DNA of 12,316 nt from CAZGVW01 sp964529265 (GTDB lineage Bacteria > Planctomycetota > Phycisphaerae > Phycisphaerales > UBA1924): the NCBI GenBank assembly GCA_964529265.1, contig CAZGVW010000223.1:1-12316 (forward strand). Reading direction: 5' to 3'. The notes beneath the pieces are model-generated. The model saw only the letters and a list, made by a program, of their open reading frames with translations, had not been told where the DNA came from and did not search any database. Both the position numbers and the translations under genes were made by a program. Below, one piece after another: positions 1 through 7,748 of the stretch. The number at the start of each line of letters is the position of its first letter. Within the stretch, counting starts at the first letter, position 1.

Positions 1-1
1 G

Positions 2-523
2 TCACTCCCCGGGCGGGCGTCGGGATTCCTTCTTCTCGCCGCGCTGGCGTTTGGCTTCGAGGCGGCGCTGGACGCTGCCGCGGGTGGGCTTGGTGGGCTT
101 GCGGGGCTTGGGACGGACCTTGGCGCGGATGATGAGTTCGCGGAGGCGGTCGAGGCAGGCGTCCTTGTTGCGGGCCTGTGTACGGTTTTCGTCGCTGATG
201 ATCTGGAGTTCGGCGCCTTCTTCGGACTCGGGGTCGCCGACGAGGAGCGCGGGGCCGGCGAGGCGGGCGAGTCGCGTGCGGGCGCCGGGGGTGATGGGGA
301 TTTCATTGATGTTCACGCGCAGTTCGACGCGCGTGCTGCGCTTGTTGACGTTCTGGCCGCCGGGTCCGCTGGAGCGCGAGAAGGCGAAGCGGAGGTGAGC
401 GCGCGGCATCGTGACGCCCGGGGCGACCGGGACGCCGGAGCCCCCGGAAGCGCCCCCGGAAGCGCCCCCGGAAGCGCCGGACTCGGCGGGATCGTCGAAC
501 TCGTGCGGCGGAGGGGCGGACAT
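2..523 (-). CDS. arfB: ArfB-type peptidyl-tRNA hydrolase (ribosome rescue)
   Basis: A 173-residue RF-1-domain protein that would enter stalled ribosomes lacking a stop codon and hydrolyse the peptidyl-tRNA in the cytoplasm. The catalytic GGQ lies at residues 55-57 in GPGGQNVNK. The codon-recognition domains of true release factors are absent. The C-terminal tail (about 135-173) is Lys/Arg-rich and holds KPTRGS and RRLEAKRQR, as in the ArfB tail that fills the empty mRNA channel. E. coli ArfB has 140 residues; the extra length here is an N-terminal Gly/Ala/Ser stretch (residues 15-30) encoded by a 12-bp tandem repeat. I chose ATG at 521-523 because the longer reading frame upstream is Pro/Arg-rich and follows G-rich intergenic DNA. 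A start at residue 39 (409) is possible but would cut the N-terminal strand of the domain. No Shine-Dalgarno site is evident. A TACCAT box lies 12 nt upstream, so the mRNA may be nearly leaderless. The stop is at 2-4. Confidence 0.9.
   Translation of the reverse strand: MSAPPPHEFDDPAESGASGGASGGASGGSGVPVAPGVTMPRAHLRFAFSRSSGPGGQNVNKRSTRVELRVNINEIPITPGARTRLARLAGPALLVGDPESEEGAELQIISDENRTQARNKDACLDRLRELIIRAKVRPKPRKPTKPTRGSVQRRLEAKRQRGEKKESRRPPGE
441..476. repeat. 12-bp tandem repeat, three perfect copies
   Basis: The unit CCCCCGGAAGCG occurs three times head to tail and is multiple-of-three in length, so copy-number change keeps the arfB frame. On the minus strand it encodes the Gly-Ala-Ser-Gly repeats of the ArfB N-terminal extension. 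Copy number could vary between strains. Confidence 0.9.
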
Positions 524-593
524 CGTGATGTAAGGATGGTACGCGATGGAGCGGCGCGGTCTGTGGGCGCTTTGCTGCGGGCGCGGGAGGAAC

Positions 594-633
594 GGGGGAA
601 ACGGGGGAGTCCGGGGGGCCGGGGGCGGTGGGG
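594..633 (+). other. Potential G-quadruplex tract
   Basis: Five G-runs (5, 5, 6, 5 and 4 G) at 594-598, 603-607, 613-618, 621-625 and 630-633 are separated by loops of 2-5 nt. This satisfies the usual G-quadruplex pattern with room to spare. It sits between the divergent arfB and barrel-gene promoters, on the plus strand. Confidence 0.5.
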
Positions 634-703
634 CGCCGGCGGCGCGGGGCGTGTAGTCTCCCGGCCCGATGGCGGCGCGCCCCATGTGTGTTCGATGGCG
701 CGC

Positions 704-710
704 AGGGAGG
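704..710 (+). promoter_or_regulatory. Shine-Dalgarno site fixing a GTG start
   Basis: AGGGAGG lies 6 nt before the GTG at 717-719. No comparable site precedes the in-frame ATGs at 669, 684 or 741, so this favours GTG as the start of the barrel protein. Confidence 0.6.
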
Positions 711-716
711 TTCGGC

Positions 717-1622
717 GTGGCGCAGGGTCGCGTGTGCAGGATGGCGATTGCGGCGCCGGCGATGTGCGCGGCGGGCGCAAGCGTGGCCTTTGCTCGGGAG
801 GGCGCGATGGCCGCGGCTTCATATCAGCCGGCGGAAGCGGTCGCGGCAGAAGGGATCGCGCCCGGGGACGAGGAGAAGGCGCCGAACACGGACGGCTGGG
901 TGGTGCAGTTCGAGCCGATCGTGTGGTTCCCGGCGGTGCTGGGCGATCTGGCGCTGCCGGGCGGCGGCGGGAAGGCGGATCTCGAGCACGCGCTGAGCCT
1001 CGATGAGCCGCGGGTGACGCCGTCGGGGGAACTCTTCATTCGCGCCGACAAGGTGATCTTCTCGCTGAGCGGCTTCGGCTACTTCGGCAGCGAATCCACG
1101 ACGGCGACTGAGGCGTTTTCACTGGGCGGGATCGACGTGGGCGTGGGCGACGCGTTCGACATCGATCTTGATTTCGTCTCGGTGGAGTCGGTGATCGCGT
1201 ACACGGTGTGGGAGCATGAACTGGATGAGGAGCGCGGTGCGGACGGGGTGGTGATGCGGTTCGATCTCGGCGGCGGGGCGCGCCTGTACTCGGTGGACAG
1301 CACGCTTTCGGCCGACGGCGAGACGGTGCGCGCGGATGAGACATTCGTGGAGCCGATCCTCTCCGCGAAGCTCTCGATCGACATCTATCGCGACTTCACC
1401 CTGGACGTGGCCTTCACTGCAGGGGGCTTCGCGCTTGACGACAAGTCGTCGGTCTCGTGGGGCATCGTGTCGGGCGTGCAGTGGCGCTTCATCGAGAACG
1501 CGGGGGTGCAGTTCGGCTTCCGGCACCAGTACATGAACCTGGAGGACGGCGACGGCGCGGATGAGTTCGAGTTCGATGGATCGTTTTCGGGGATTTATGC
1601 GTCCATCGTGTTCCGGTTCTGA
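717..1622 (+). CDS. Exported outer-membrane beta-barrel-like protein, function unknown
   Basis: With the GTG start this is 301 residues. I chose it for the AGGGAGG site 6 nt upstream and because it gives a neat signal peptide: basic start (R5, R8), hydrophobic core (about 10-25) and AFA cleavage motif after residue 26. A start at ATG 741 would lose the basic n-region. The mature part is acidic and rich in alternating polar/hydrophobic strands with many aromatics, for example FSLSGFGYFG, GGGARLYSV and VQFGFRHQYMNL. The chain ends in IVFRF with a C-terminal Phe, the usual signature for outer-membrane barrel assembly. I recognise no named family. The sequence pattern suggests 8-10 strands, like small OmpA/OmpW-type barrels, but I cannot identify a substrate. 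A conserved soluble beta-protein of the periplasm is the alternative. It stands alone and converges with the peptidase gene, with only 11 bp between their stops. Confidence 0.75.
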   Translation: MAQGRVCRMAIAAPAMCAAGASVAFAREGAMAAASYQPAEAVAAEGIAPGDEEKAPNTDGWVVQFEPIVWFPAVLGDLALPGGGGKADLEHALSLDEPRVTPSGELFIRADKVIFSLSGFGYFGSESTTATEAFSLGGIDVGVGDAFDIDLDFVSVESVIAYTVWEHELDEERGADGVVMRFDLGGGARLYSVDSTLSADGETVRADETFVEPILSAKLSIDIYRDFTLDVAFTAGGFALDDKSSVSWGIVSGVQWRFIENAGVQFGFRHQYMNLEDGDGADEFEFDGSFSGIYASIVFRF

Positions 1623-1633
1623 GGACGGCGCGC

Positions 1634-3940
1634 CTATTCGGCCGCGCTCGCGCCCAGATGCTCCTCGAAATGCCCCATGATCCGCGTGTACAGGCTCTGC
1701 ATCACCACAGGATCGGGCACCATGTGCGTGAAACCGGGCAGCGGCAGGAACTCGAACTCCTTCCCGGCGCGGAAGAGCGCATCGGCCATCTTCAGGCTGT
1801 GCATGAAGTAGACGTTGTCGTCCGCCGTGCCGTGGATGATGAGCAGCGGCCGATCCAGGTTCGGGCAGTGCGTGAGGACGCTGGCGGACGCATATCCCGC
1901 GGGGTTGTCCTGCGGCAGGCCCATGTAGCGCTCGGTGTAGTGGGTGTCGTAGTCCTCCCACGCGGCGACGGGCGCGCCCGCCACCGCGGCATGGAACACC
2001 TCGGGCCGCTGCATCACGGCATGCGCGGAGAAGTAGCCGCCGAAGGACCAGCCGAAGACGCCGACGCGCGTGAGATCGAGTTCGCGATGCTTGCGGCGCA
2101 GGGCGCGCAAGGCCTCCACCTGGTCTGACAGCGGGATCGCGATGAGTTCGCCCTTGATGGCCCGCTCCCATGCGCGGCCGCGGGTCGGCGTGCCGCGGCC
2201 ATCCATCGAAACCACGATGTAGCCGTGGTCGGCCATCCACTGCTGGAGGAGGTAGCGATCGGCGTTCGCGGTGACGGTCTGCGCGTGCGGGCCGCCGTAG
2301 ACGCTCACGATGACGGGGTACTGGCGCGTGGGATCGAAGTTCCGCGGACGGATGATCGCGCAGTGGATCTTCGGGCGCGAGCCGACGGTGGTGAGTTCAA
2401 GCCGCACGCTGAAGGGCGGCTCCTCGGCGACCGATTCGAGCCTGCCCGCGGCCATGCCATCGGCGCGGCGGATGGTCCACAGGCTCTCGCCGTCGAGCGC
2501 GCTGACACTTTCCACCCACGTTGAGTGATCCCTGCTGAAGACGGCGCCGTGCATGCCGGGGCGGTGCGTGAGGCGCTGCACGGCGGGGTCTTTCGGCGCC
2601 GCCATCTCGGCTTCGAGGGGAATGCGGAAGACGTGCGACTGCGTGGGATCATCGGGCGAGGCGGTGACGATGATCTCGCCGAGCGATTCGTTCACGGACA
2701 CAAGTTTGCCGAGCATGAGTTCCGGCGCGGTGATGTTGCGCACGAAGCCGCCCGTGGGATCGCGCAGTTCGATCTGCCACGCGCCGCCGCGTTCGGTGGT
2801 CCACAGGAAGCCGCGGCCGGCCTCCAGCCATCGGGGGACGGATTGATCGAGGTTCAGCCACGCCTCATCGCGCTCGACGTGCAGCGTGGTCGGGTAGCCG
2901 GTGGTGTGATCGACGGCGAGGATCGCCTGCTCGGTCTGCTCGCGGTTCTGCACGACGATGGTGAGCGGCGCGCCCTCCGTGCTCCACTTCACTGTCGCGA
3001 GGTATTCGTAGGCGTCGTGGTCCCACTCCACCCACGTGGTCTCGCCGCCAGTGGCGGGCACGACGCCCAGGCTCACGGTGGCGTTCAGTTTGCCCGGGCG
3101 CGGATAAGGCCACTCCGCGGGCGATTGCTCCGGGCGCATCGCATCCATGATGTGCATGGTTTCGAGCGCGGATGTATCGGTCTGCTGGTAGGCGATGAAC
3201 ATGGAGTCGGGCGACCACCAGTAGCCGTGGTCGCGGTCCATCTCTTCCTGCGCCACGAACTCGGCGAGCGCGTTCGTGACCGGCCCGCCCGCCGTTTCCG
3301 TCAGGCGGCGCTGCTCGCGGCTTTCGATATCGATCACGTAGAGATCGCCGTCGCGCACGCAGGCGACCATCATGCCATCGGGCGAAAAGCGGGCGTCGAT
3401 GGGGTATCCGCCGCCGGAGGGCAGTTCCCTGATCTCGCCGGAGGCGCGCGTGATGACGAAGAGGCGCCCGGAGAGGTTGATCAGGATCTGGGCTCCATCC
3501 TTCGAGAGCTCGTAGGAGGCGATGCCGCGGGCGGTGAGGCGCTGGCGTTCGCGGCGGGCGAGTTCCTCGGCGGTGAGTTCCTCCTGGCCGCCCTGCAGGA
3601 TCTGGTCGGCGGTGCGGATGATGCGCTCCCGCCCCGCCGAGACATCGAACTCGTAGAGATCGCGCACCTGGGAGCGCGGGCCGGACCGCAGGAAGAGCAC
3701 GGCCGAGCCATCCGGGACCACCTTGATCGACGCGGGCTTGCCGAGTGAGAAGCGGTACGTCTCGGCCCACTGGGCGATGAAGGCGGGGTCGGCGATGTTT
3801 CCGGGTTGAGCGACCCCCTGATCCCCGTTTCCGCGCCCGTTCGCGGCAGTGGCCGACTCGGCGCCGTTCGAGGCGCAGGCGGAAAGGAAGCCGGCCGCGG
3901 CGAGCGCGATGACGAGAGCGATCAAGATGCATCGAGCCAT
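1634..3940 (-). CDS. S9B dipeptidyl-peptidase IV-like lipoprotein
   Basis: A 768-residue serine exopeptidase predicted to release N-terminal dipeptides, typically X-Pro or X-Ala, outside the inner membrane. The N-terminus is a lipoprotein signal with lipobox LSAC and lipidated Cys22. Residues about 60-500 form the DPP IV beta-propeller, with the paired glutamates of the substrate amino-group site at E232-E233 (FVAQEEMDR) before WWSPDS. The alpha/beta-hydrolase domain (about 515-768) shows YGGP (Y548), nucleophile Ser632 in GWSFGGY, Asp708 in HGTADDNV and His739 in GFTHM. The triad spacing and total length closely match human DPP4 (S630, D708, H740), so the enzyme should be active. ATG 3938-3940 was chosen because the lipoprotein signal begins there and AGGGA lies 6 nt upstream; the frame upstream is Arg-rich and noncoding-like. 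It diverges from the peptide transporter gene, suggesting a shared role in peptide use. Confidence 0.93.
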   Translation of the reverse strand: MARCILIALVIALAAAGFLSACASNGAESATAANGRGNGDQGVAQPGNIADPAFIAQWAETYRFSLGKPASIKVVPDGSAVLFLRSGPRSQVRDLYEFDVSAGRERIIRTADQILQGGQEELTAEELARRERQRLTARGIASYELSKDGAQILINLSGRLFVITRASGEIRELPSGGGYPIDARFSPDGMMVACVRDGDLYVIDIESREQRRLTETAGGPVTNALAEFVAQEEMDRDHGYWWSPDSMFIAYQQTDTSALETMHIMDAMRPEQSPAEWPYPRPGKLNATVSLGVVPATGGETTWVEWDHDAYEYLATVKWSTEGAPLTIVVQNREQTEQAILAVDHTTGYPTTLHVERDEAWLNLDQSVPRWLEAGRGFLWTTERGGAWQIELRDPTGGFVRNITAPELMLGKLVSVNESLGEIIVTASPDDPTQSHVFRIPLEAEMAAPKDPAVQRLTHRPGMHGAVFSRDHSTWVESVSALDGESLWTIRRADGMAAGRLESVAEEPPFSVRLELTTVGSRPKIHCAIIRPRNFDPTRQYPVIVSVYGGPHAQTVTANADRYLLQQWMADHGYIVVSMDGRGTPTRGRAWERAIKGELIAIPLSDQVEALRALRRKHRELDLTRVGVFGWSFGGYFSAHAVMQRPEVFHAAVAGAPVAAWEDYDTHYTERYMGLPQDNPAGYASASVLTHCPNLDRPLLIIHGTADDNVYFMHSLKMADALFRAGKEFEFLPLPGFTHMVPDPVVMQSLYTRIMGHFEEHLGASAAE

Positions 3941-4127
3941 GTCAGATCCCTTTGTCCTTCGATTCCGGCCGCCCCGGGGGAGGGCTGCGTCTGGGAACGC
4001 CGATTGAGAATGGTACCGCGCCACTGGACGGGCGCTGCGGGCCGGGCGGCTGGATCGCCTTCGCTTCGTGGTATGCTCGCCCCAGCCCGCGACGCCCGCG
4101 CGGCATTCTGGCGAGGACCACGTCACG
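3941..4127. promoter_or_regulatory. Divergent promoter region between peptidase and peptide transporter
   Basis: This 187-bp gap separates the two starts. For the transporter, TATGCT (4072-4077) lies 50 nt before the ATG. For the peptidase, TACCAT on the minus strand (4010-4015 on the plus strand) lies about 70 nt before its ATG. It is the same hexamer as that upstream of arfB. Neither has a clear -35 box. I found no convincing operator palindrome between them. Confidence 0.3.
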
Positions 4128-6302
4128 ATGAGCGAGCATGAACTGAGCCCGCAGGAGCGTCTCAAAGAAGGGTTGATGCACGATCCGGACGTCGCCGAGC
4201 CGGCGATGCACGGGCTCGCCGAGGGGGCGGCCGGCGGGCGGATGAGCCATCCACCGGGCCTCTACCTGCTCTTCGTCGTCGAGATGTGGGAGCGGTTTTC
4301 GTATTACGGCATGCGGGCGCTGCTCGTCCTCTTCATGGTGGCCGAGATCGCGGGCACCGGAGTCGGCGGGACGGGCGGCGGGCTGGGCTTCTCGCGCGAG
4401 GAGGCGGGCAAGGTCTACGGCTGGTACACGAGCCTCGTGTACCTCACGCCGGTGTTCGGAGGCATGCTCGCCGACAAACTGATCGGCACGCATCGATCGA
4501 TGGTGATCGGCGGGATCATCATCGTGCTGGGCCACGTGTGCCTCGGCGTGATGGATTTCTTCCGCGTCCCCGGGGCGACGGAAGCCGCGCCGGTGGCGAT
4601 GCAGATCGCCTTCGCAACGGGCCTGGCGCTGATCATCCTGGGCACCGGCTTCTTCAAGCCCTGCGTCTCGGTGATGGTGGGTCAGTTGTACGGCGAGGGG
4701 GACAAGCGGCGCGACGCGGGTTTCACGATCTACTACATGGGCATCAACCTCGGCGCGTTCACGGGCACGCTGATGTGCGCATGGCTGGCGAGCACGTTCG
4801 GCTGGTCGGTGGGCTTCGGCGCCGCGGCGGTGGGCATGCTTGCAGGCCTCATCGCCTATGGCATGGGGCGTCCGAAGTTCCTGAAGGGCGTCGGTCTGCC
4901 GCCGGAGGACCACGAGCCCGCGCCGCGCGTGCTCACCAAGCTGGGCGGTGCGATTCTGGCCCTGGCCATCCCGGTGGCGATCTACGCCGTGCTCGGGATG
5001 CTCGCCGCGGCGCCGCCGGAGGAGCGCGCCTCGTGGCTGCGCTTCGCGGAAGGGCTCAGCGCTGAGACGGCGGCGACCGTGCGGCTGGTGTACTTCCTGT
5101 TCCTGATCGCGGCGGTGCTGGGCGGCGTGGTCATGTTCACGATGAGGCAGGCGAAGCACGAGCGCGGGCCCACGGCGGCGCTCTTCATCATCGCGTTCTT
5201 CGTGATCTTCTTCTGGTACGCGTTCGAGCAGGCCGGCTCGTCGATGAACGTCTTCGCGCAGCAGCGCACGAGCCTCACGTGGCGGGAGCGCCAGGCCGAT
5301 GGCGTGATCGAATCCACGCGATTGGGCGACAAGTGGAAGGGCATGGAGGAAACGACCTTCGGCTGGCTTCGCCCGCCCATCGGCGATGCGGGCGGGGCGC
5401 ACGGCGCTGGCGGCTCGGGCGAAAGCCCGCACATCGTCGCCGCACGGGAGAACCCGTTCAACGTCGGCAAGGGCACGATCCGCACCGTGCTGCGCGACGG
5501 GCGCGAGTTCACGTTCGAGGTCGAGCCTGAGACGACGGTGGGTCAACTCGCGGCGCAAATGGCCGGGCAGACCGGAGGGGCCCTCACGCTCACGCCCACC
5601 GAGAGCAACACCGGCGTCGTGCTGCGCGATTCGACGACCGGGGGGGGGCTGCTCGTCGAGGATGCGCGGGGGTCGCCCGCGCGCGACCTGCGGATCCACA
5701 GCGCCAGCGAGATTGCCGCGGCCCAGTTCCAGTCCCTGAACCCGCTCTACATCCTCATCTTCGCACCGGTGTTCGCGATCCTGTGGGTGCGCATGGCCCG
5801 TCGCGGCGTCGAGCCGAGCACGCCCCTCAAGATGGCCTATGGCCTCATCATGCTGGGCCTGGGCTTCGTGTTCATGGTCATCGCCGGGAAGTTCAGCGAT
5901 TCCGGCGTGTTCATTGCGCCGAACGCCACGGAATCGGGGGACGGCGCGGTGATGCTGTCCCGCGTCGGCGCGCAGTGGCTTGTTCTGGCCTATCTGCTGC
6001 ACACGTGGGGCGAACTGTGCCTCTCGCCCATCGGCCTTTCGCTGACGACGAAACTGGCGCCGCGCAAGTGGGTGTCGTTCATGATGGGCGTGTGGTTCCT
6101 CGCGCCTTCGATCGCGCAATTGATCGGCGGATACACGTTCGCCTACATCGAGCCCATCGAAACCGGCGACGCCGCGGGCTTCCCGATTCTCGGCGGGCAG
6201 GCGGATTTCTTCCTCATCTTCGTCATCACCTCGGTGGGCGCGGGCGTCGTGCTGCTCCTCATCACGCCGATCATGAAGCGCCTCATCGGCGGACGCGGAT
6301 GA
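4128..6302 (+). CDS. POT-family proton:oligopeptide symporter with large insert
   Basis: A 724-residue inner-membrane MFS carrier that imports di- and tripeptides with protons. Family marks are present: ExxERFxYYG at 52-61 (helix 1), GTGFFKP with K177 (helix 4), YYMGINLGAF at 202-211 (helix 5), FEQ with E367 (helix 7), QSLNPLYI at 535-542 (helix 8) and E629 in GELCLSPIGLS (helix 10). Typical bacterial POTs have about 500 residues. The excess is mainly a 150-residue soluble segment (about 381-534) between helices 7 and 8, a loop expected on the periplasmic side. It has a Gly-rich linker (420-432), then about 80 residues that look like a beta-grasp fold. A run of nine G (5640-5648) lies inside it. 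ATG 4128 starts the conserved cytosolic N-terminus, with GAGGA 10 nt upstream. The antiporter gene follows 28 bp after the stop, probably in one transcript. Confidence 0.93.
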   Translation: MSEHELSPQERLKEGLMHDPDVAEPAMHGLAEGAAGGRMSHPPGLYLLFVVEMWERFSYYGMRALLVLFMVAEIAGTGVGGTGGGLGFSREEAGKVYGWYTSLVYLTPVFGGMLADKLIGTHRSMVIGGIIIVLGHVCLGVMDFFRVPGATEAAPVAMQIAFATGLALIILGTGFFKPCVSVMVGQLYGEGDKRRDAGFTIYYMGINLGAFTGTLMCAWLASTFGWSVGFGAAAVGMLAGLIAYGMGRPKFLKGVGLPPEDHEPAPRVLTKLGGAILALAIPVAIYAVLGMLAAAPPEERASWLRFAEGLSAETAATVRLVYFLFLIAAVLGGVVMFTMRQAKHERGPTAALFIIAFFVIFFWYAFEQAGSSMNVFAQQRTSLTWRERQADGVIESTRLGDKWKGMEETTFGWLRPPIGDAGGAHGAGGSGESPHIVAARENPFNVGKGTIRTVLRDGREFTFEVEPETTVGQLAAQMAGQTGGALTLTPTESNTGVVLRDSTTGGGLLVEDARGSPARDLRIHSASEIAAAQFQSLNPLYILIFAPVFAILWVRMARRGVEPSTPLKMAYGLIMLGLGFVFMVIAGKFSDSGVFIAPNATESGDGAVMLSRVGAQWLVLAYLLHTWGELCLSPIGLSLTTKLAPRKWVSFMMGVWFLAPSIAQLIGGYTFAYIEPIETGDAAGFPILGGQADFFLIFVITSVGAGVVLLLITPIMKRLIGGRG

Positions 6303-6330
6303 TCGAACCGGCCATGAGGAACACCCGGGC

Positions 6331-7701
6331 ATGACGCCACTCCTGCTGGGCGCCCACACCGCTCACGCTGCGCCCGAAGCCGCCGAATCCGCCATCACCC
6401 ACTCCGTCGAGGTCGCCGTCGGCCTCGTGGCGGTGGCCGCGGTGATCGGCGTGCTCGTGAAGTTCATCAAGGTGCCGTACACGGTGGCGCTCGTGCTCGC
6501 GGGGCTGGCGATTGCGCTGGCGGGCGGCGCGCCGGCGGGCGTGTTCATCACGCAGGACCTCGTCCTGGTGCTGTTCCTTCCGCCGCTGCTGTTTCAGGCG
6601 GGTCTGCACACAAACCTCGACCACCTGCGGAAAGTATGGGCGCCGGTGCTCATCATGGCGCTTCCGGGCGTGGTGGTGACGGCCTTCGCCGTCGCCGCGG
6701 CTGTGCGGCCCTTCATGGCCGATGCGCTGGGCGAGCACGCCGCGACGTGGCAGGTGGCGCTGCTCGTCGGCATCGTGCTGGCGCCGACGGATCCCATCTC
6801 CGTGATGGCCATCTTCAAGACCACCGGCGCGCCGGAGAAACTGAAGACGGTCGTCGAGGGCGAATCGCTGTTCAACGACGGCACGGCGGTCGGGATCTTC
6901 ACGGTGCTGAAAGCCGCGGTGGTCGGCGCCGCGGCGGGCATGGAGGGCGGCGGCACGATCGCCGACGCCGCGGGTCAGGTGAGCATCGCGGAGGTGGCGA
7001 CGCGCTTCGTCTTCATGGCGGGCGTGGGCACGGTGCTCGGCCTCGGGCTGGGGCTCATCGCGTTCTTCCTGCTGAAGAAACTCAACGACCACACCCTCGA
7101 AACCGCGATCACCGCGGCCCTCGCCTGGGGCGCGTTCGTGCTGGCGGAATCGATTCACGCCTCGGGCGTGATCGCTGTGGTCGTCTCCGCGCTCATTCTG
7201 GGCAACTACGGCAAGACGCTCTCCATGTCGGAGGAGACGCGCACGACGCTCACCGGCTTCTGGGACAGCGTCGATTTCATCGTGAACTCGATTCTGTTCC
7301 TGCTCATCGGCTTTGAACTCTCTGACCCTGCCGTGGGGGGTGCGAAAGCACTGTTGCGCAGCGACGCGCTGCTCACCGCCGGCGCAGCGCTGCTCGCGCT
7401 GTGGGCCGCGCGGGCTGTGCTGGTGTATCCCACGGTGCTTGCCCTCAAGCGCCACTGGCCGAAGGGATGGAAGCACGTGATCTTCTGGGCCGGCCTCCGC
7501 GGGTCGCTGTCCCTGGCGCTCATCATCGGCATGCCGCCGGGGCCGCTGCGCGCGTTCCTCACGCCGGTGGTGTTCCTCGTGGTGCTCGCGAGCCTGCTGC
7601 TTCAGGCGCTCACGATGCCCGCGCTCATGCGGCTGACCGGCGCGTCTGAGGACCTGCCCGTCTCCGACTTCGGGGCCGGCGACGAGACGCCGCGGCACTG
7701 A
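6331..7701 (+). CDS. CPA1-family sodium (or potassium):proton antiporter
   Basis: A 456-residue inner-membrane antiporter of the NhaP/NHE type. The ion-binding segment reads APTDPIS with T153-D154-P155. It is followed at the usual distance by VVEGESLFNDG, with N182-D183 as the paired Asn-Asp of electroneutral CPA1 proteins. Later come the conserved WAGLRGSLSLAL (R390) and about 11-13 hydrophobic helices covering residues 27-435. The tail is short and lacks TrkA-N or cNMP regulatory domains, so the protein is compact. Sequence cannot separate sodium from potassium as substrate. GAGGA at 6316-6320 is 10 nt before the ATG. It lies directly behind the peptide symporter and could be co-transcribed with it; both move protons across the same membrane. 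A strong hairpin begins 6 nt after the stop. Confidence 0.92.
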   Translation: MTPLLLGAHTAHAAPEAAESAITHSVEVAVGLVAVAAVIGVLVKFIKVPYTVALVLAGLAIALAGGAPAGVFITQDLVLVLFLPPLLFQAGLHTNLDHLRKVWAPVLIMALPGVVVTAFAVAAAVRPFMADALGEHAATWQVALLVGIVLAPTDPISVMAIFKTTGAPEKLKTVVEGESLFNDGTAVGIFTVLKAAVVGAAAGMEGGGTIADAAGQVSIAEVATRFVFMAGVGTVLGLGLGLIAFFLLKKLNDHTLETAITAALAWGAFVLAESIHASGVIAVVVSALILGNYGKTLSMSEETRTTLTGFWDSVDFIVNSILFLLIGFELSDPAVGGAKALLRSDALLTAGAALLALWAARAVLVYPTVLALKRHWPKGWKHVIFWAGLRGSLSLALIIGMPPGPLRAFLTPVVFLVVLASLLLQALTMPALMRLTGASEDLPVSDFGAGDETPRH

Positions 7702-7707
7702 CCGCGC

Positions 7708-7729
7708 GCTCGCGTGAGCCCACGCGGGC
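7708..7729 (+). terminator. GC-rich hairpin after the antiporter gene
   Basis: A perfect 6-bp stem CGCGTG/CACGCG with loop AGCC (7711-7726) extends to 9 bp with one G:T pair. It starts 6 nt after the antiporter stop. No T-tract follows, so it would be a non-canonical terminator or a 3'-end stabiliser. It is also close to the likely promoter of the next gene. Confidence 0.35.
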
Positions 7730-7736
7730 GCAACGG

Positions 7737-7742
7737 TACGAT
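7737..7742 (+). promoter_or_regulatory. Candidate -10 box of a leaderless transcript
   Basis: TACGAT sits 6 nt before the ATG at 7749, so transcription would begin at or very near the start codon. No Shine-Dalgarno site is present, which fits leaderless translation. The -35 region is poor. Confidence 0.25.
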
Positions 7743-7748
7743 GCAGTC

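Larger units (their letters stand above)
524..716. promoter_or_regulatory. Divergent promoter region between arfB and the barrel gene
   Basis: This 193-bp gap separates two divergent starts. On the minus strand TACCAT (536-541 on the plus strand) sits 12 nt from the arfB ATG and fits a TANNNT -10 box. On the plus strand TAGTCT (654-659) lies 57 nt before the GTG of the barrel gene. I see no good -35 hexamer for either, so both calls are weak. The middle is unusually G-rich (see the G-tract entry). Confidence 0.3.

Noticed and set aside
2525..3748. Open frame of 407 codons on the plus strand opposite the peptidase
   Set aside because: It mirrors the S9 peptidase gene, whose triad and propeller are intact; the antisense product has Arg/His/Gly-rich composition and no recognisable domain.
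3942..6359. Open frame of 805 codons on the minus strand opposite the peptide transporter
   Set aside because: It is an antisense shadow: the product is His/Arg/Glu/Asp-rich with no family motif, while the plus strand encodes a clear POT carrier with every signature in order.
6283..7698. Open frame of 471 codons opposite the antiporter
   Set aside because: It is a shadow of the CPA1 gene in GC-rich DNA; the charged, His/Arg-rich product has no family resemblance.
7702..7748. dif-like recombination site at the skew change
   Set aside because: I looked for a roughly 28-bp AT-rich site with XerC/XerD-type arms; the gap is GC-rich and holds only a hairpin.
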